From the NCBI GenBank assembly GCA_037043455.1, contig JAWPHD010003078.1, positions 124,001-188,000 of the forward strand: DNA of 64,000 nucleotides. Reading direction: 5' to 3'. This document shows positions 11,040 through 24,364 of the stretch, one piece after another (position 1 is the stretch's first letter; the number at the start of each line of letters is the position of its first letter). This DNA comes from Cyrtodaria siliqua (taxonomy: Eukaryota; Mollusca; Bivalvia; Adapedonta; Hiatellidae). The notes under the pieces are model-generated. The model was given only the letters and a program-made list of their open reading frames with translations, was not told the origin of the DNA and did no database searches. Position numbers and translations under genes: made by a program.

Positions 11040-11100
11040 TAGACTGCTCCACAGCGTTTTAATGAAACGCGACATGCGCAGTGAAGCAGTCTATACCGAG
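11040..11100. repeat. Hairpin within element X
   Basis: TAGACTGCT and AGCAGTCTA enclose an inner GCGTTTTAATGAAACGC stem. An unusually GC-rich stem for this region; probably a remnant of an inverted-repeat element. Confidence 0.5.
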
Positions 11101-11314
11101 TTTTTGCAGGCTAAAATCTGATTGGCTAATTGTAAGGTCAATCTGACGTGACCTCCAATGGAGCGTTGTCAGATCCTTGTAGTGTAGAGTATCGTAGCGT
11201 GATAAAGGGCCTGCATTTAATGAGATTGGGTTAATTTAGATATGTTTTAACAAAACAAACAAAAACAAAAATGATATTCAGAGAAAGATGAATGACCAAA
11301 AAAACCCACCAAAA

Positions 11315-11385
11315 AACACAATAACAACAACAAAAAAAACACCAACACCAAAACAACAACAACAACAACAACAACAAAACAAATA
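11315..11385. repeat. CAA-rich microsatellite
   Basis: Runs of CAA and ACC/AAAC on the + strand, with about nine consecutive CAA units near 11350-11378. Confidence 0.85.
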
Positions 11386-11586
11386 CAGAGATTATGCAAT
11401 AGAAAAATAATCAAATTGATAAGTTTGCTAGAGAATTTGTAAGTTATTATTTATTATATTTCGACACTTGGACACACTGGACATTACCCATCGTGCTGCG
11501 AGGACCGGCTAAGTCACAAATCAATTTTGTCAATGAATCCAGTTTCCCTTAGCTACTCCCTAAATGTACAGATGCACTAATATCGT

Positions 11587-14500
11587 AAGACAAATATCCG
11601 TATAGTGTTTAGACAAATATCCGTAAAGTGTTTAGACAAATATCCTTATAGTGTTTAGACAAATATCCGTATAGTGGTTTAGACAAATATCCGTAAAGTG
11701 TTTAGACAAATATCCGTATAGTGTTTAGACAAATATCCTTATAGTGTTTAGACAAATATCCGTATAGTGTTTAGACAAATATCCGTATAGTGTTTAGACA
11801 AATATCCGTATAGTGTTTAGACAAATATCCTTATAGCGTTTAGACAAATATCCTTATAGCGTTTAGACAAATATCCGTATAGCGTTTAGACAAATATCCT
11901 TATAGTGTTTAGACAAATATCCGTATAGTGTTTAGACAAATATCCGTATAGTGTTTAGACAAATATCCGTAAAGCGTTTAGACAAATATCCGTATAGCGT
12001 TTAGACAAATATCCTTATAGTGTTTAGACAAATATCCTTATAGTGTTTAGACAAATATCCTTATAGTGTTTAGACAAATATCCTTATAGTGTTTAGACAA
12101 ATATCCGTATAGTGTTTAGACAAATATCCGTATAGTGTTTAGACAAATATCCTTATAGTGTTTAGACAAATATCCTTATAGTGTTTAGACAAATATCCTT
12201 ATAGTGTTTAGACAAATATCCGTATAGTGTTTAGACAAATATCCTTATAGTGTTTAGACAAATATCCGTATAGTGTTTAGACAAATATCCTTTATCCGTA
12301 TAGTGTTTAGACAAATATCCTTATAGTGTTTAGACAAATATCCTTATAGTGTTTAGACAAATATCCGTATAGTGTTTAGACAAATATCCTTATAGTGTTT
12401 AGACAAATATCCGTATAGTGTTTAGACAAATATCTTTATAGCGTTTAGACAAATATCCGTATAGCGTTTAGACAAATATCCGTATAGCGTTTAGACAAAT
12501 ATCCTTATAGCGTTTAGACAAATATCCGTATAGCGTTTAGACAAATATCCGTATAGCGTTTAAACAAATATCCTTATAGCGTTTAGACAAATATCCGTAT
12601 AGCGTTTAGACAAATATCCGTAAAGCGTTTAGACAAATATCCGTATAGCGTTTAGACAAATATCCGTATAGTGTTTAGACAAATATCCGTATAGTGTTTA
12701 GACAAATATCCGTATAGTGTTTAGACAAATATCCTTATAGTGTTTAGACAAATATCCGTATAGTGTTTAGACAAATATCCGTATAGCGTTTAGACAAATA
12801 TCCTTATAGCGTTTAGACAAATATCCGTATAGCGTTTAGACAAATATCCTTATAGCGTTTAGACAAATATCCGTATAGCGTTTAGACAAATATCCTTATA
12901 GCGTTTAGACAAATATCCGTATAGCGTTTAGACAAATATCCGTATAGCGTTTAGACAAATATCCTTATAGCGTTTAGACAAATATCCGTATAGCGTTTAG
13001 ACAAATATCCGTATAGCGTTTAGACAAATATCCGTATAGCGTTTAGACAAATATCCTTATAGCGTTTAGACAAATATCCGTATAGTGTTTAGACAAATAT
13101 CCTTATAGTGTTTAGACAAATATCCGTATAGTGTTTAGACAAATATCCGTATAGTGTTTAGACAAATATCCTTATAGTGTTTAGACAAATATCCGTATAG
13201 TGTTTAGACAAATATCCTTATAGTGTTTAGACAAATATCCTTTATCCGTATAGTGTTTAGACAAATATCCGTATAGTGTTTAGACAAATATCCTTTATCC
13301 GTATAGTGTTTAGACAAATATCCTTATAGTGTTTAGACAAATATCCTTTATCCGTATAGTGTTTAGACAAATATCCGTATAGTGTTTAGACAAATATCCT
13401 TATAGTGTTTAGACAAATATCCGTATAGTGTTTAGACAAATATCCTTATAGTGTTTAGACAAATATCCTTTATCCGTATAGTGTTTAGACAAATATCCTT
13501 ATAGTGTTTAGACAAATATCCGTATAGTGTTTAGACAAATATCCTTATAGTGTTTAGACAAATATCCGTATAGTGTTTAGACAAATATCCGTAAAGTGTT
13601 TAGACAAATATCCGTATAGTGTTTAGACAAATATCCGTATAGTGTTTAGACAAATATCCTTATAGTGTTTAGACAAATATCCTTATAATGTTTAGACAAA
13701 TATCCTTATAGTGTTTAGACAAATATCCGTAAAGTGTTTAGACAAATATCCGTATAGTGTTTAGACAAATATCCGTAAAGTGTTTAGACAAATATCCTTT
13801 ATCCGTATAGTGTTTAGACAAATATCCGTATAGTGTTTAGACAAATATCCTTTATCCGTATAGTGTTTAGACAAATATCCGTATAGTGTTTAGACAAATA
13901 TCCGTATAGTGTTTAGACAAATATCCGTATAGTGTTTAGACAAATATCCTTATAGCGTTTAGACAAATATCCTTATAGCGTTTAGACAAATATCCGTATA
14001 GCGTTTAGACAAATATCCTTATAGTGTTTAGACAAATATCCGTATAGTGTTTAGACAAATATCCGTAAAGCGTTTAGACAAATATCCGTATAGCGTTTAG
14101 ACAAATATCCTTATAGTGTTTAGACAAATATCCTTATAGTGTTTAGACAAATATCCTTATAGTGTTTAGACAAATATCCTTATAGTGTTTAGACAAATAT
14201 CCGTATAGTGTTTAGACAAATATCCTTATAGTGTTTAGACAAATATCTGTATAGTGTTTAGACAAATATCCTTATAGTGTTTAGACAAATATCCTTATAG
14301 TGTTTAGACAAATATCCGTATAGTGTTTAGACAAATATCCTTATAGTGTTTAGACAAATATCCGTATAGTGTTTAGACAAATATCCTTTATCCGTATAGT
14401 GTTTAGACAAATATCCTTATAGTGTTTAGACAAATATCCTTATAGTATTTAGACAAATATCCGTATAGTGTTTAGACAAATATCCTTATAGTGTTTAGAC

Positions 14501-17500
14501 AAATATCCGTATAGTGTTTAGACAAATATCTTTATAGTGTTTAGACAAATATCCGTATAGTGTTTAGACAAATATCCGTATAGTGTTTAGACAAATATCC
14601 TTATAGCGTTTAGACAAATATCCGTATAGCGTTTAAACAAATATCCTTATAGCGTTTAGACAAATATCCGTATAGCGTTTAGACAAATATCCGTATAGCG
14701 TTTAGACAAATATCCGTAAAGCGTTTAGACAAATATCCGTATAGCGTTTAGACAAATATCCTTATAGTGTTTAGACAAATATCCTTATAGTGTTTAGACA
14801 AATATCCGTATAGTGTTTAGACAAATATCCGTATAGTGTTTAGACAAATATCCGTATAGTGTTTAGACAAATATCCGTATAGTGTTTAGACAAATATCCT
14901 TATAGTGTTTAGACAAATATCCGTATAGTGTTTAGACAAATATCCGTATAGTGTTTAGACAAATATCCGTATAGTGTTTAGACAAATATCCTTATAGTGT
15001 TTAGACAAATATCCGTATATTTAGACAAATATCCGTATAGTGTTTAGACAAATATCCTTATAGTGTTTAGACAAATATCCTTATAGTGTTTAGACAAATA
15101 TCCTTTATCCGTATAGTGTTTAGACAAATATCCGTATAGTGTTTAGACAAATATCCTTTATCCGTATAGTGTTTAGACAAATATCCTTATAGTGTTTAGA
15201 CAAATATCCTTTATCCGTATAGTGTTTAGACAAATATCCGTATAGTGTTTAGACAAATATCCTTATAGTGTTTAGACAAATATCCGTATAGTGTTTAGAC
15301 AAATATCCTTATAGTGTTTAGACAAATATCCTTTATCCGTATAGTGTTTAGACAAATATCCTTATAGTGTTTAGACAAATATCCGTATAGTGTTTAGACA
15401 AATATCCTTATAGTGTTTAGACAAATATCCGTATAGTGTTTAGACAAATATCCGTATAGTGTTTAGACAAATATCCGTATAGTGTTTAGACAAATATCCT
15501 TATAGTTTTTAGACAAATATCCTTATAATGTTTAGACAAATATCCTTATAGTGTTTAGACAAATATCCGTAAAGTGTTTAGACAAATATCCGTATAGTGT
15601 TTAGACAAATATCCGTAAAGTGTTTAGACAAATATCCTTTATCCGTATAGTGTTTAGACAAATATCCGTATAGTGTTTAGACAAATATCCTTTATCCGTA
15701 TAGTGTTTAGACAAATATCCTTATAGTGTTTAGACAAATATCCTTTATCCGTATAGTGTTTAGACAAATATCCTTATAGTGTTTAGACAAATATCCGTAT
15801 AGTGTTTAGACAAATATCCTTATAGTGTTTAGACAAATATCCGTATAGTGTTTAGACAAATATCCTTATAGTGTTTAGACAAATATCCGTATAGTGTTTA
15901 GACAAATATCCTTATAGTGTTTAGACAAATATCCGTATAGTGTTTAGACAAATATCCGTAAAGTGTTTAGACAAATATCCTTATAGTGTTTAGACAAATA
16001 TCCGTAAAGTGTTTAGACAAATATCCGTATAGTGTTTAGACAAATATCCGTAAAGTGTTTAGACAAATATCCGTATAGTGTTTAGACAAATATCCGTATA
16101 GCGTTTAGACAAATATCCGTATAGCGTTTAGACAAATATCCTTATAGCGTTTAGACAAATATCCGTATAGCGTTTAGACAAATATCCTTATAGCGTTTAG
16201 ACAAATATCCGTATAGCGTTTAGACAAATATCCTTATAGTGTTAAGACAAATATCCTTATAGTGTTTAGACAAATATCCGTATAGTGTTTAGACAAATAT
16301 CCTTATAGTGTTTAGACAAATATCCGTATAGTGTTTAGACAAATATCCGTATAGTGTTTAGACAAATATCCTTATAGTGTTTAGACAAATATCCTTATAG
16401 TGTTTAGACAAATATCCTTATAGTGTTTAGACAAATATCCTTTATCCGTATAGTGTTTAGACAAATATCCTTATAGTGTTTAGACAAATATCCGTATAGT
16501 GTTTAGACAAATATCCTTATAGTGTTTAGACAAATATCCTTATAGTGTTTAGACAAATATCCGTATAGTGTTTAGACAAATATCCGTATAGTGTTTAGAC
16601 AAATATCCTTTATCCGTATAGTGTTTAGACAAATATCCGTATAGTGTTTAGACAAATATCCTTATAGTGTTTAGACAAATATCCTTATAGTGTTTAGACA
16701 AATATCCTTATAGTGTTTAGACAAATATCCGTATAGTGTTTAGACAAATATCCTTTATCCGTATAGTGTTTAGACAAATATCCGTATAGTGTTTAGACAA
16801 ATATCCTTATAGTGTTTAGACAAATATCCGTATAGTGTTTAGACAAATATCCTTATAGTGTTTAGACAAATATCCTTTATCCGTATAGTGTTTAGACAAA
16901 TATCCGTATAGTGTTTAGACAAATATCCTTATAGTGTTTAGACAAATATCCTTATAGTGTTTAGACAAATATCCTTTATCCGTATAGTGTTTAGACAAAT
17001 ATCCTTATAGTGTTTAGACAAATATCCGTATAGTGTTTAGACAAATATCCTTATAGTGTTTAGACAAATATCCTTATAGTGTTTAGACAAATATCCTTAT
17101 AGTGTTTAGACAAATATCCGTAATATCCTTATAGTGTTTAGACAAATATCCGTATAGTGTTTAGACAAATATCCGTATAGTGTTTAGACAAATATCCTTA
17201 TAGTGTTTAGACAAATATCCTAATAGTGTTTAGACAAATATCCTTTATCCGTATAGTGTTTAGACAAATATCCTTATAGTGTTTAGACAAATATCCGTAT
17301 AGTGTTTAGACAAATATCCTTATAGTGTTTAGACAAATATCCTTATAGTGTTTAGACAAATATCCTTATAGTGTTTAGACAAATATCCGTATAGTGTTTA
17401 GACAAATATCCGTATAGTGTTTAGACAAATATCCTTATAGTGTTTAGACAAATATCCTTATAGTGTTTAGACAAATATCCTTATAGTGTTTAGACAAATA

Positions 17501-20500
17501 TCCTTTATCCGTATAGTGTTTAGACAAATATCCTTATAGTGTTTAGACAAATATCCGTATAGTGTTTAGACAAATATCCTTATAGTGTTTAGACAAATAT
17601 CCGTATAGTGTTTAGACAAATATCCGTATAGTGTTTAGACAAATATCCTTTATCCGTATAGTGTTTAGACAAATATCCGTATAGTGTTTAGACAAATATC
17701 CTTATAGTGTTTAGACAAATATCCTTATAGTGTTTAGACAAATATCCTTATAGTGTTTAGACAAATATCCGTATAGTGTTTAGACAAATATCCTTTATCC
17801 GTATAGTGTTTAGACAAATATCCGTATAGTGTTTAGACAAATATCCTTATAGTGTTTAGACAAATATCCGTATAGTGTTTAGACAAATATCCTTATAGTG
17901 TTTAGACAAATATCCTTTATCCGTATAGTGTTTAGACAAATATCCGTATAGTGTTTAGACAAATATCCTTATAGTGTTTAGACAAATATCCTTATAGTGT
18001 TTAGACAAATATCCTTTATCCGTATAGTGTTTAGACAAATATCCTTATAGTGTTTAGACAAATATCCGTATAGTGTTTAGACAAATATCCTTATAGTGTT
18101 TAGACAAATATCCTTATAGTGTTTAGACAAATATCCGTAATATCCTTATAGTGTTTAGACAAATATCCGTATAGTGTTTAGACAAATATCCGTATAGTGT
18201 TTAGACAAATATCCTTATAGTGTTTAGACAAATATCCTTATAGTGTTTAGACAAATATCCTTTATCCGTATAGTGTTTAGACAAATATCCGTATAGTGTT
18301 TAGACAAATATCCTTATAGTGTTTAGACAAATATCCGTATAGTGTTTAGACAAATATCCTTATAGTGTTTAGACAAATATCCTTATAGTGTTTAGACAAA
18401 TATCCGTATAGTGTTTAGACAAATATCCGTATAGTGTTTAGACAAATATCCTTATAGTGTTTAGACAAATATCCTTATAGTGTTTAGACAAATATCCTTA
18501 TAGTGTTTAGACAAATATCCTTTATCCGTATAGTGTTTAGACAAATATCCTTATAGTGTTTAGACAAATATCCGTATAGTGTTTAGACAAATATCCTTAT
18601 AGTGTTTAGACAAATATCCTTATAGTGTTTAGACAAATATCCGTATAGTGTTTAGACAAATATCCGTATAGTGTTTAGACAAATATCCTTTATCCGTATA
18701 GTGTTTAGACAAATATCCGTATAGTGTTTAGACAAATATCCTTATAGTGTTTAGACAAATATCCTTATAGTGTTTAGACAAATATCCTTATAGTGTTTAG
18801 ACAAATATCCGTATAGTGTTTAGACAAATATCCTTTATCCGTATAGTGTTTAGACAAATATCCGTATAGTGTTTAGACAAATATCCTTATAGTGTTTAGA
18901 CAAATATCCGTATAGTGTTTAGACAAATATCCTTATAGTGTTTAGACAAATATCCTTTATCCGTATAGTGTTTAGACAAATATCCGTATAGTGTTTAGAC
19001 AAATATCCTTATAGTGTTTAGACAAATATCCTTATAGTGTTTAGACAAATATCCTTTATCCGTATAGTGTTTAGACAAATATCCTTATAGTGTTTAGACA
19101 AATATCCGTATAGTGTTTAGACAAATATCCTTATAGTGTTTAGACAAATATCCTTATAGTGTTTAGACAAATATCCTTATAGTGTTTAGACAAATATCCG
19201 TAATATCCTTATAGTGTTTAGACAAATATCCGTATAGTGTTTAGACAAATATCCGTATAGTGTTTAGACAAATATCCTTATAGTGTTTAGACAAATATCC
19301 TTATAGTGTTTAGACAAATATCCTTTATCCGTATAGTGTTTAGACAAATATCCGTATAGTGTTTAGACAAATATCCTTATAGTGTTTAGACAAATATCCT
19401 AATAGTGTTTAGACAAATATCCTTTATCCGTATAGTGTTTAGACAAATATCCTTATAGTGTTTAGACAAATATCCGTATAGTGTTTAGACAAATATCCTT
19501 ATAGTGTTTAGACAAATATCCTTATAGTGTTTAGACAAATATCCTTATAGTGTTTAGACAAATATCCGTATAGTGTTTAGACAAATATCCGTATAGTGTT
19601 TAGACAAATATCCTTATAGTGTTTAGACAAATATCCTTATAGTGTTTAGACAAATATCCTTATAGTGTTTAGACAAATATCCTTTATCCGTATAGTGTTT
19701 AGACAAATATCCTTATAGTGTTTAGACAAATATCCGTATAGTGTTTAGACAAATATCCTTATAGTGTTTAGACAAATATCCGTATAGTGTTTAGACAAAT
19801 ATCCGTATAGTGTTTAGACAAATATCCTTTATCCGTATAGTGTTTAGACAAATATCCGTATAGTGTTTAGACAAATATCCTTATAGTGTTTAGACAAATA
19901 TCCTTATAGTGTTTAGACAAATATCCTTATAGTGTTTAGACAAATATCCGTATAGTGTTTAGACAAATATCCTTTATCCGTATAGTGTTTAGACAAATAT
20001 CCGTATAGTGTTTAGACAAATATCCTTATAGTGTTTAGACAAATATCCGTATAGTGTTTAGACAAATATCCTTATAGTGTTTAGACAAATATCCTTTATC
20101 CGTATAGTGTTTAGACAAATATCCGTATAGTGTTTAGACAAATATCCTTATAGTGTTTAGACAAATATCCTTATAGTGTTTAGACAAATATCCTTTATCC
20201 GTATAGTGTTTAGACAAATATCCTTATAGTGTTTAGACAAATATCCGTATAGTGTTTAGACAAATATCCTTATAGTGTTTAGACAAATATCCTTATAGTG
20301 TTTAGACAAATATCCGTAATATCCTTATAGTGTTTAGACAAATATCCGTATAGTGTTTAGACAAATATCCGTATAGTGTTTAGACAAATATCCTTATAGT
20401 GTTTAGACAAATATCCTTATAGTGTTTAGACAAATATCCTTTATCCGTATAGTGTTTAGACAAATATCCGTATAGTGTTTAGACAAATATCCTTATAGTG

Positions 20501-21518
20501 TTTAGACAAATATCCTAATAGTGTTTAGACAAATATCCTTTATCCGTATAGTGTTTAGACAAATATCCTTATAGTGTTTAGACAAATATCCGTATAGTGT
20601 TTAGACAAATATCCTTATAGTGTTTAGACAAATATCCTTATAGTGTTTAGACAAATATCCTTATAGTGTTTAGACAAATATCCGTATAGTGTTTAGACAA
20701 ATATCCGTATAGTGTTTAGACAAATATCCTTATAGTGTTTAGACAAATATCCTTATAGTGTTTAGACAAATATCCTTTATCCGTATAGTGTTTAGACAAA
20801 TATCCGTATAGTGTTTAGACAAATATCCTTTATCCGTATAGTGTTTAGACAAATATCCTTATAGTGTTTAGACAAATATCCTTTATCCGTATAGTGTTTA
20901 GACAAATATCCGTATAGTGTTTAGACAAATATCCTTTATCCGTATAGTGTTTAGACAAATATCCTTATAGTGTTTAGACAAATATCCTTTATCCGTATAG
21001 TGTTTAGACAAATATCCGTATAGTGTTTAGACAAATATCCTTATAGTGTTTAGACAAATATCCGTATAGTGTTTAGACAAATATCCTTATAGTGTTTAGA
21101 CAAATATCCTTTATCCGTATAGTGTTTAGACAAATATCCGTATAGTGTTTAGACAAATATCCTTATAGTGTTTAGACAAATATCCTTTATCCGTATAGTG
21201 TTTAGACAAATATCCGTATAGTGTTTAGACAAATATCCTTTATCCGTATAGTGTTTAGACAAATATCCTTATAGTGTTTAGACAAATATCCTTTATCCGT
21301 ATAGTGTTTAGACAAATATCCGTATAGTGTTTAGACAAATATCCTTATAGTGTTTAGACAAATATCCGTATAGTGTTTAGACAAATATCCGTATAGTGTT
21401 TAGACAAATATCCTTATAGTGTTTAGACAAATATCCGTATAGTGTTTAGACAAATATCCGTATAGTGTTTAGACAAATATCCTTATAGTGTTTAGACAAA
21501 TATCCGTATAGTGTTTAG
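11587..21518. repeat. 9.9 kb minisatellite of a 23-bp unit
   Basis: About 420 head-to-tail copies. Each unit is TTTAGACAAATATCC followed by an 8-base part, GTATAGTG in the commonest form. Variation is almost confined to three places: G or T after ATATCC, TATAG or TAAAG, and AGTG or AGCG. A 30-bp variant inserts TTTATCC and becomes common towards the right. AGCG units are confined to patches before about 16230. Rare markers recur at wide spacing (for example a shortened CCGTAATATCC junction near 17118, 18135, 19198 and 20314), showing blocks of about 1.0-1.1 kb duplicated as larger units. Because 23 is not a multiple of 3, stops fall in every frame and no protein is encoded. Confidence 0.98.
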
Positions 21519-22069
21519 CGAATTAAACATATCCGTTCGTCGAGGAAAAAAGAAAGTGCTGAGTGTTTTCTATACTTTCGCACCTGCATGTTATATAATG
21601 ATGAATAAAATAGTTTTAAGATAACGGCGATGGTTAAGAGTACATTTTTGTAAGAGAGGGTGGCGGTTAAAATGCTTGTTAATAAATGCAGACAATTCTC
21701 AAGTTTTTGCGTCTGTGTGAGCAGGTCGATTCAGGACGTTTCGGCACCAAACCATTTCGACACCTAGACGAATCGGCACCTTAACGTTTCGGCATCAAAC
21801 CATTTCGACATCTATTTTAATTTTTACCCTAGACGTTTCGGCACCCATTTATATTTGAGTATTATAATGAAGTATAGAAGTAAAGAAATTATATAGTTTC
21901 TATAAGATCACTTGTAATTCATTAAAAACGCAAAGTTATTTGCCTTAACGGCAACTCCGAAGCGGTTTTGAGCCTGAATACAACTAAAACATGAACATAA
22001 ATAGGTCCCATATAGGTTCTTGTTTATTATTATTTCGTCATTAAAAGTATTTTAATGTGTTGTTTTCTT
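21519..22069. repeat. Short degenerate direct repeats (CGTTTCGGCACC)
   Basis: Between 21735 and 21845, CGTTTCGGCA(C/T)C and CCATTTCGACA recur alternately two or three times. The rest of the stretch is AT-rich and gene-free. Confidence 0.55.
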
Positions 22070-22490
22070 CAAACTCATTAAAATCAGACCCTTTATCACG
22101 CTATGATACTCTACACTATATCATAGATCTACATACTTTGGATTCAAAACATGTCGTAAATCGAATTTACCCGCCGAATAATAATTTACCCATGACTACT
22201 TGCGCGTACAGGTAAGGGTTTTTCGCGCATGCGCGTTGCGCTAAGTTACGCACCGTCTTATCCATAGATCTACATACAAATATATATCCATGTCAAATCT
22301 AAAGAAAACCTAGTATACATATCATTGTTAATTTATTTGTTTTGTGAAAAGTATTTAAGATAGCTGGCTACATTGATTTTGTTTTAGCTTTAAAACAGTG
22401 ACGTGACTCGGCAAATTAACTGTATATCCATGACTATATGAAGGAGAGTATCAAAGCGTAATTAGGATATGATTTTAATGAGATTGTGTT
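22070..22490. repeat. Inverted-repeat element X, copy 2 (opposite orientation)
   Basis: The left arm (AACTCATTAAAATCAGA, then TTTATCACGCTATGATACTC) matches the right arm of copy 1. The right arm (GAGAGTATCAAAGCG, TAATTAGGATAT, TTTAATGAGATT) matches the left arm of copy 1. The copy is therefore inverted with respect to 10422-11238. No ORF of interest inside. Confidence 0.7.
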
Positions 22491-22738
22491 TTCTTGAGAT
22501 ATAATCAAAACTCTGGCATTTTACATGTTATATTTTTAGCTGGTTTACACATTTTTATTTAGGATTTTGTAAATACATCTACATCATTTGGCAATTTAGG
22601 GTCTTCATGTACATTTTTTGTTTCTGTTATACATAATTGTTCTATCATTTTTAAAGTATATCACAAGAAACAGTGGTTATTCCTGAAAACATTCCATTCA
22701 AGTTAAAATTTCCCCCCGATGTGACATATTTATGTCAT

Positions 22739-23097
22739 TATCCCGCGGTCGAGAGGGTGAAGACGCTGTGTTCGAAACCGTCTATATTTTCTGTCTGTCT
22801 GTCCGTCTGTCCGTCTAGGCGTTTTGACGTTTTGGTTAAAAGTTTTTGTTTTTCCTCATTTCCTAAAAACGAATTCTTGGAAAGCTTTGAAACTTGGCGC
22901 ACATGTTCATTATCATTACACAATGTTATATGACAAGTACCATAACTTTGTCCTGTATTTTACCTAAAATTATCCACCATTGTTACTTAGATTTTTCAGT
23001 TAAAAAATGTTGAATTCGCAATCGGGTGTAGATTTTTCAATTAAAATGTTGAATTCGCAATCGGGCGTTCGCCCCACTGTTGGGGATTCACTTGTTT
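22739..23097 (+). repeat. Dispersed 350-bp repeat, copy 1
   Basis: Shares blocks with 37551-37895 in inverse orientation: TGTCTGTCCGTCT, CATTACACAA, TATATGACAAG, CCATAACT, TATTTTACCT, TGTTGAATTCGCAATC and TTCACTTGTTT. Includes a (TCTG)n-like run at 22788-22815. The ORFs across it are not conserved between copies. Probably a non-coding interspersed repeat. Confidence 0.75.
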
Positions 23098-23458
23098 TAT
23101 ATATACAATAATCATATCTAGGGCTTAACGCGAAACTATTGTAACTCACTTTTTTTCCTGAAAATGATAGATTCAACAATTTGGCAAAGAAAAATAAAAT
23201 ATGTTATTATTGTATCTCATACATTTTTTTTTTGTGCGAAACTATTGTAACTGATCTTTAAATTACTTCAATAGGTTTGCATTTAAAATTTCATAACAGG
23301 GATTGTCTATAGCCAACAAAATTCTACTGTTTTTGGAATTTAACTAAAATGATAATGATTAACAATAATTTTGCTTTCAAAAATTATTTCGCGCGGAACT
23401 ATTGTAAGTCAAACTTGATTCTTATTAAACTTAATGAAGGAGGAAGAAAATGTATATG

Positions 23459-23817
23459 TTAAACAGTTATTCTACACGAAGTTAATGATAACTGCTCTAT
23501 GTTAAACAGTTATTCTACACGAAGTTAATGATAACTGTTAAACAGTTATTCTACACGAAGTTAATGATAACTGTTAAACAGTTATTCTACACGAAGTTAA
23601 TGATAACTGTTAAACAGTTATTCTACACGAAGTTAATGATAACTGTTAAACAGTTACTCTACACGAAGTTAATGATAACTGCTCTATGTTAAACAGTTAC
23701 TCTACACGAAGTTAATGATAACTGCTCTATGTTAAACAGTTACTCTACACGAAGTTAATGATAACTGCTCTATGTTAAACAGTTACTCTACACGAAGTTA
23801 ATGATAACTGCTCTATG
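23459..23817. repeat. 36/43-bp minisatellite, nine copies
   Basis: Each unit contains AAACAGTTAYTCTACACG followed by AAGTTAATGATAACTG. Four units are 36 bp; five carry an extra CTCTATG and are 43 bp. The 36-bp form dominates the middle and the 43-bp form the right. Unit junctions create the palindrome CAGTTAT/ATAACTG. Confidence 0.95.
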
Positions 23818-23984
23818 CTTCTAAGGAGTAATATAACTTAAATTATAGATTAAAGAACTTCAGGGAAGTTTGATGCATGTCAGTTTTTAGGATATGTAAG
23901 GGTATATTGCGTATTTAATGCATAATTATGCATATTATGCATTCACGTTTATTCTAAAGGGAGATATTTAAGCTTGGTTAAACC

Positions 23985-24195
23985 CACTGAATCACAGATA
24001 TATATAGAGTTTAATTAACATTGTTGAAGTGATACGGGAAATAATTCCCGAGTGAGAAAGATTCTTGCGATATAGAAACGAGTGCATTTTCGCACGAGTT
24101 TCTATATCGCAAGAATATTTCTCACGAGTGAATTATTTTCCGATTCACGAAAAAAATGTTAATTAAACTATATAATATATATTCTGTGATGAATT
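23985..24195. repeat. Foldback element with about 100-bp arms
   Basis: The arms meet around ATTTTC at 24086-24090. The left arm reads GAGTGAGAAAGATTCTTGCG then ATATAGAAACGAGTGC; the right arm is its near-perfect complement. Pairing continues outward through GGGAAATAATTC, TTTAATTAACAT and ATCACAGA.ATATAT. No coding capacity. Confidence 0.85.
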
Positions 24196-24265
24196 TCTTT
24201 CCAGTCGTCTTTTGACACAAGTATTCCTTCTTCTGTCACTCCTTTGGCGACATCTCGGAGTAATA

Positions 24266-24299
24266 TGACGTCAATTCGTGACGTAATATCGTGACGTCT
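24266..24299. promoter_or_regulatory. Cluster of three CRE-like sites
   Basis: TGACGTCA (24266-24273, the perfect palindromic CRE), TGACGTAA (24279-24286) and TGACGTCT (24292-24299) are spaced exactly 13 bp apart. CREB/ATF-type bZIP factors bind such sites. The regular spacing also suggests a short tandem duplication. No gene lies nearby. Confidence 0.45.
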
Positions 24300-24323
24300 G
24301 TCGTTTAGTTCATAACATTTTGG

Positions 24324-24364
24324 CTACTGTGCTATCTTGCACACTAGGCGAGATAGCACAGTAG
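24324..24364. repeat. Perfect 14-bp hairpin
   Basis: CTACTGTGCTATCT pairs perfectly with AGATAGCACAGTAG across a 13-nt loop. It sits in the centre-right of the inverted-end element. Confidence 0.8.

Larger units (their letters stand above)
10422..11238. repeat. Inverted-repeat element X, copy 1
   Basis: The left arm (10422-10560) carries AATCTCATTAAA, TTTGATACTCT, GATCTGACAAC and GTCACGTCAGAT. The right arm (about 11100-11238) is its reverse complement, carrying ATCTGACGTGACCT, GTTGTCAGATC, AGAGTATC and TTTAATGAGATT. Arms are about 135 bp and 75-80 percent alike. The same ends recur at 22070-22490 in the opposite orientation, on the other side of the large minisatellite. No coding capacity. 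Confidence 0.75.

Noticed and set aside
11587..21518. CRISPR-like array of regularly spaced repeats
   Set aside because: Units are head-to-tail 23-mers without unique spacers, and the setting is eukaryotic. It is a minisatellite.
23459..23817. loxP-like sites (AACTTCGTGTA inside each unit)
   Set aside because: Only part of one loxP arm is matched and the second arm and spacer are absent. The units are an ordinary minisatellite.
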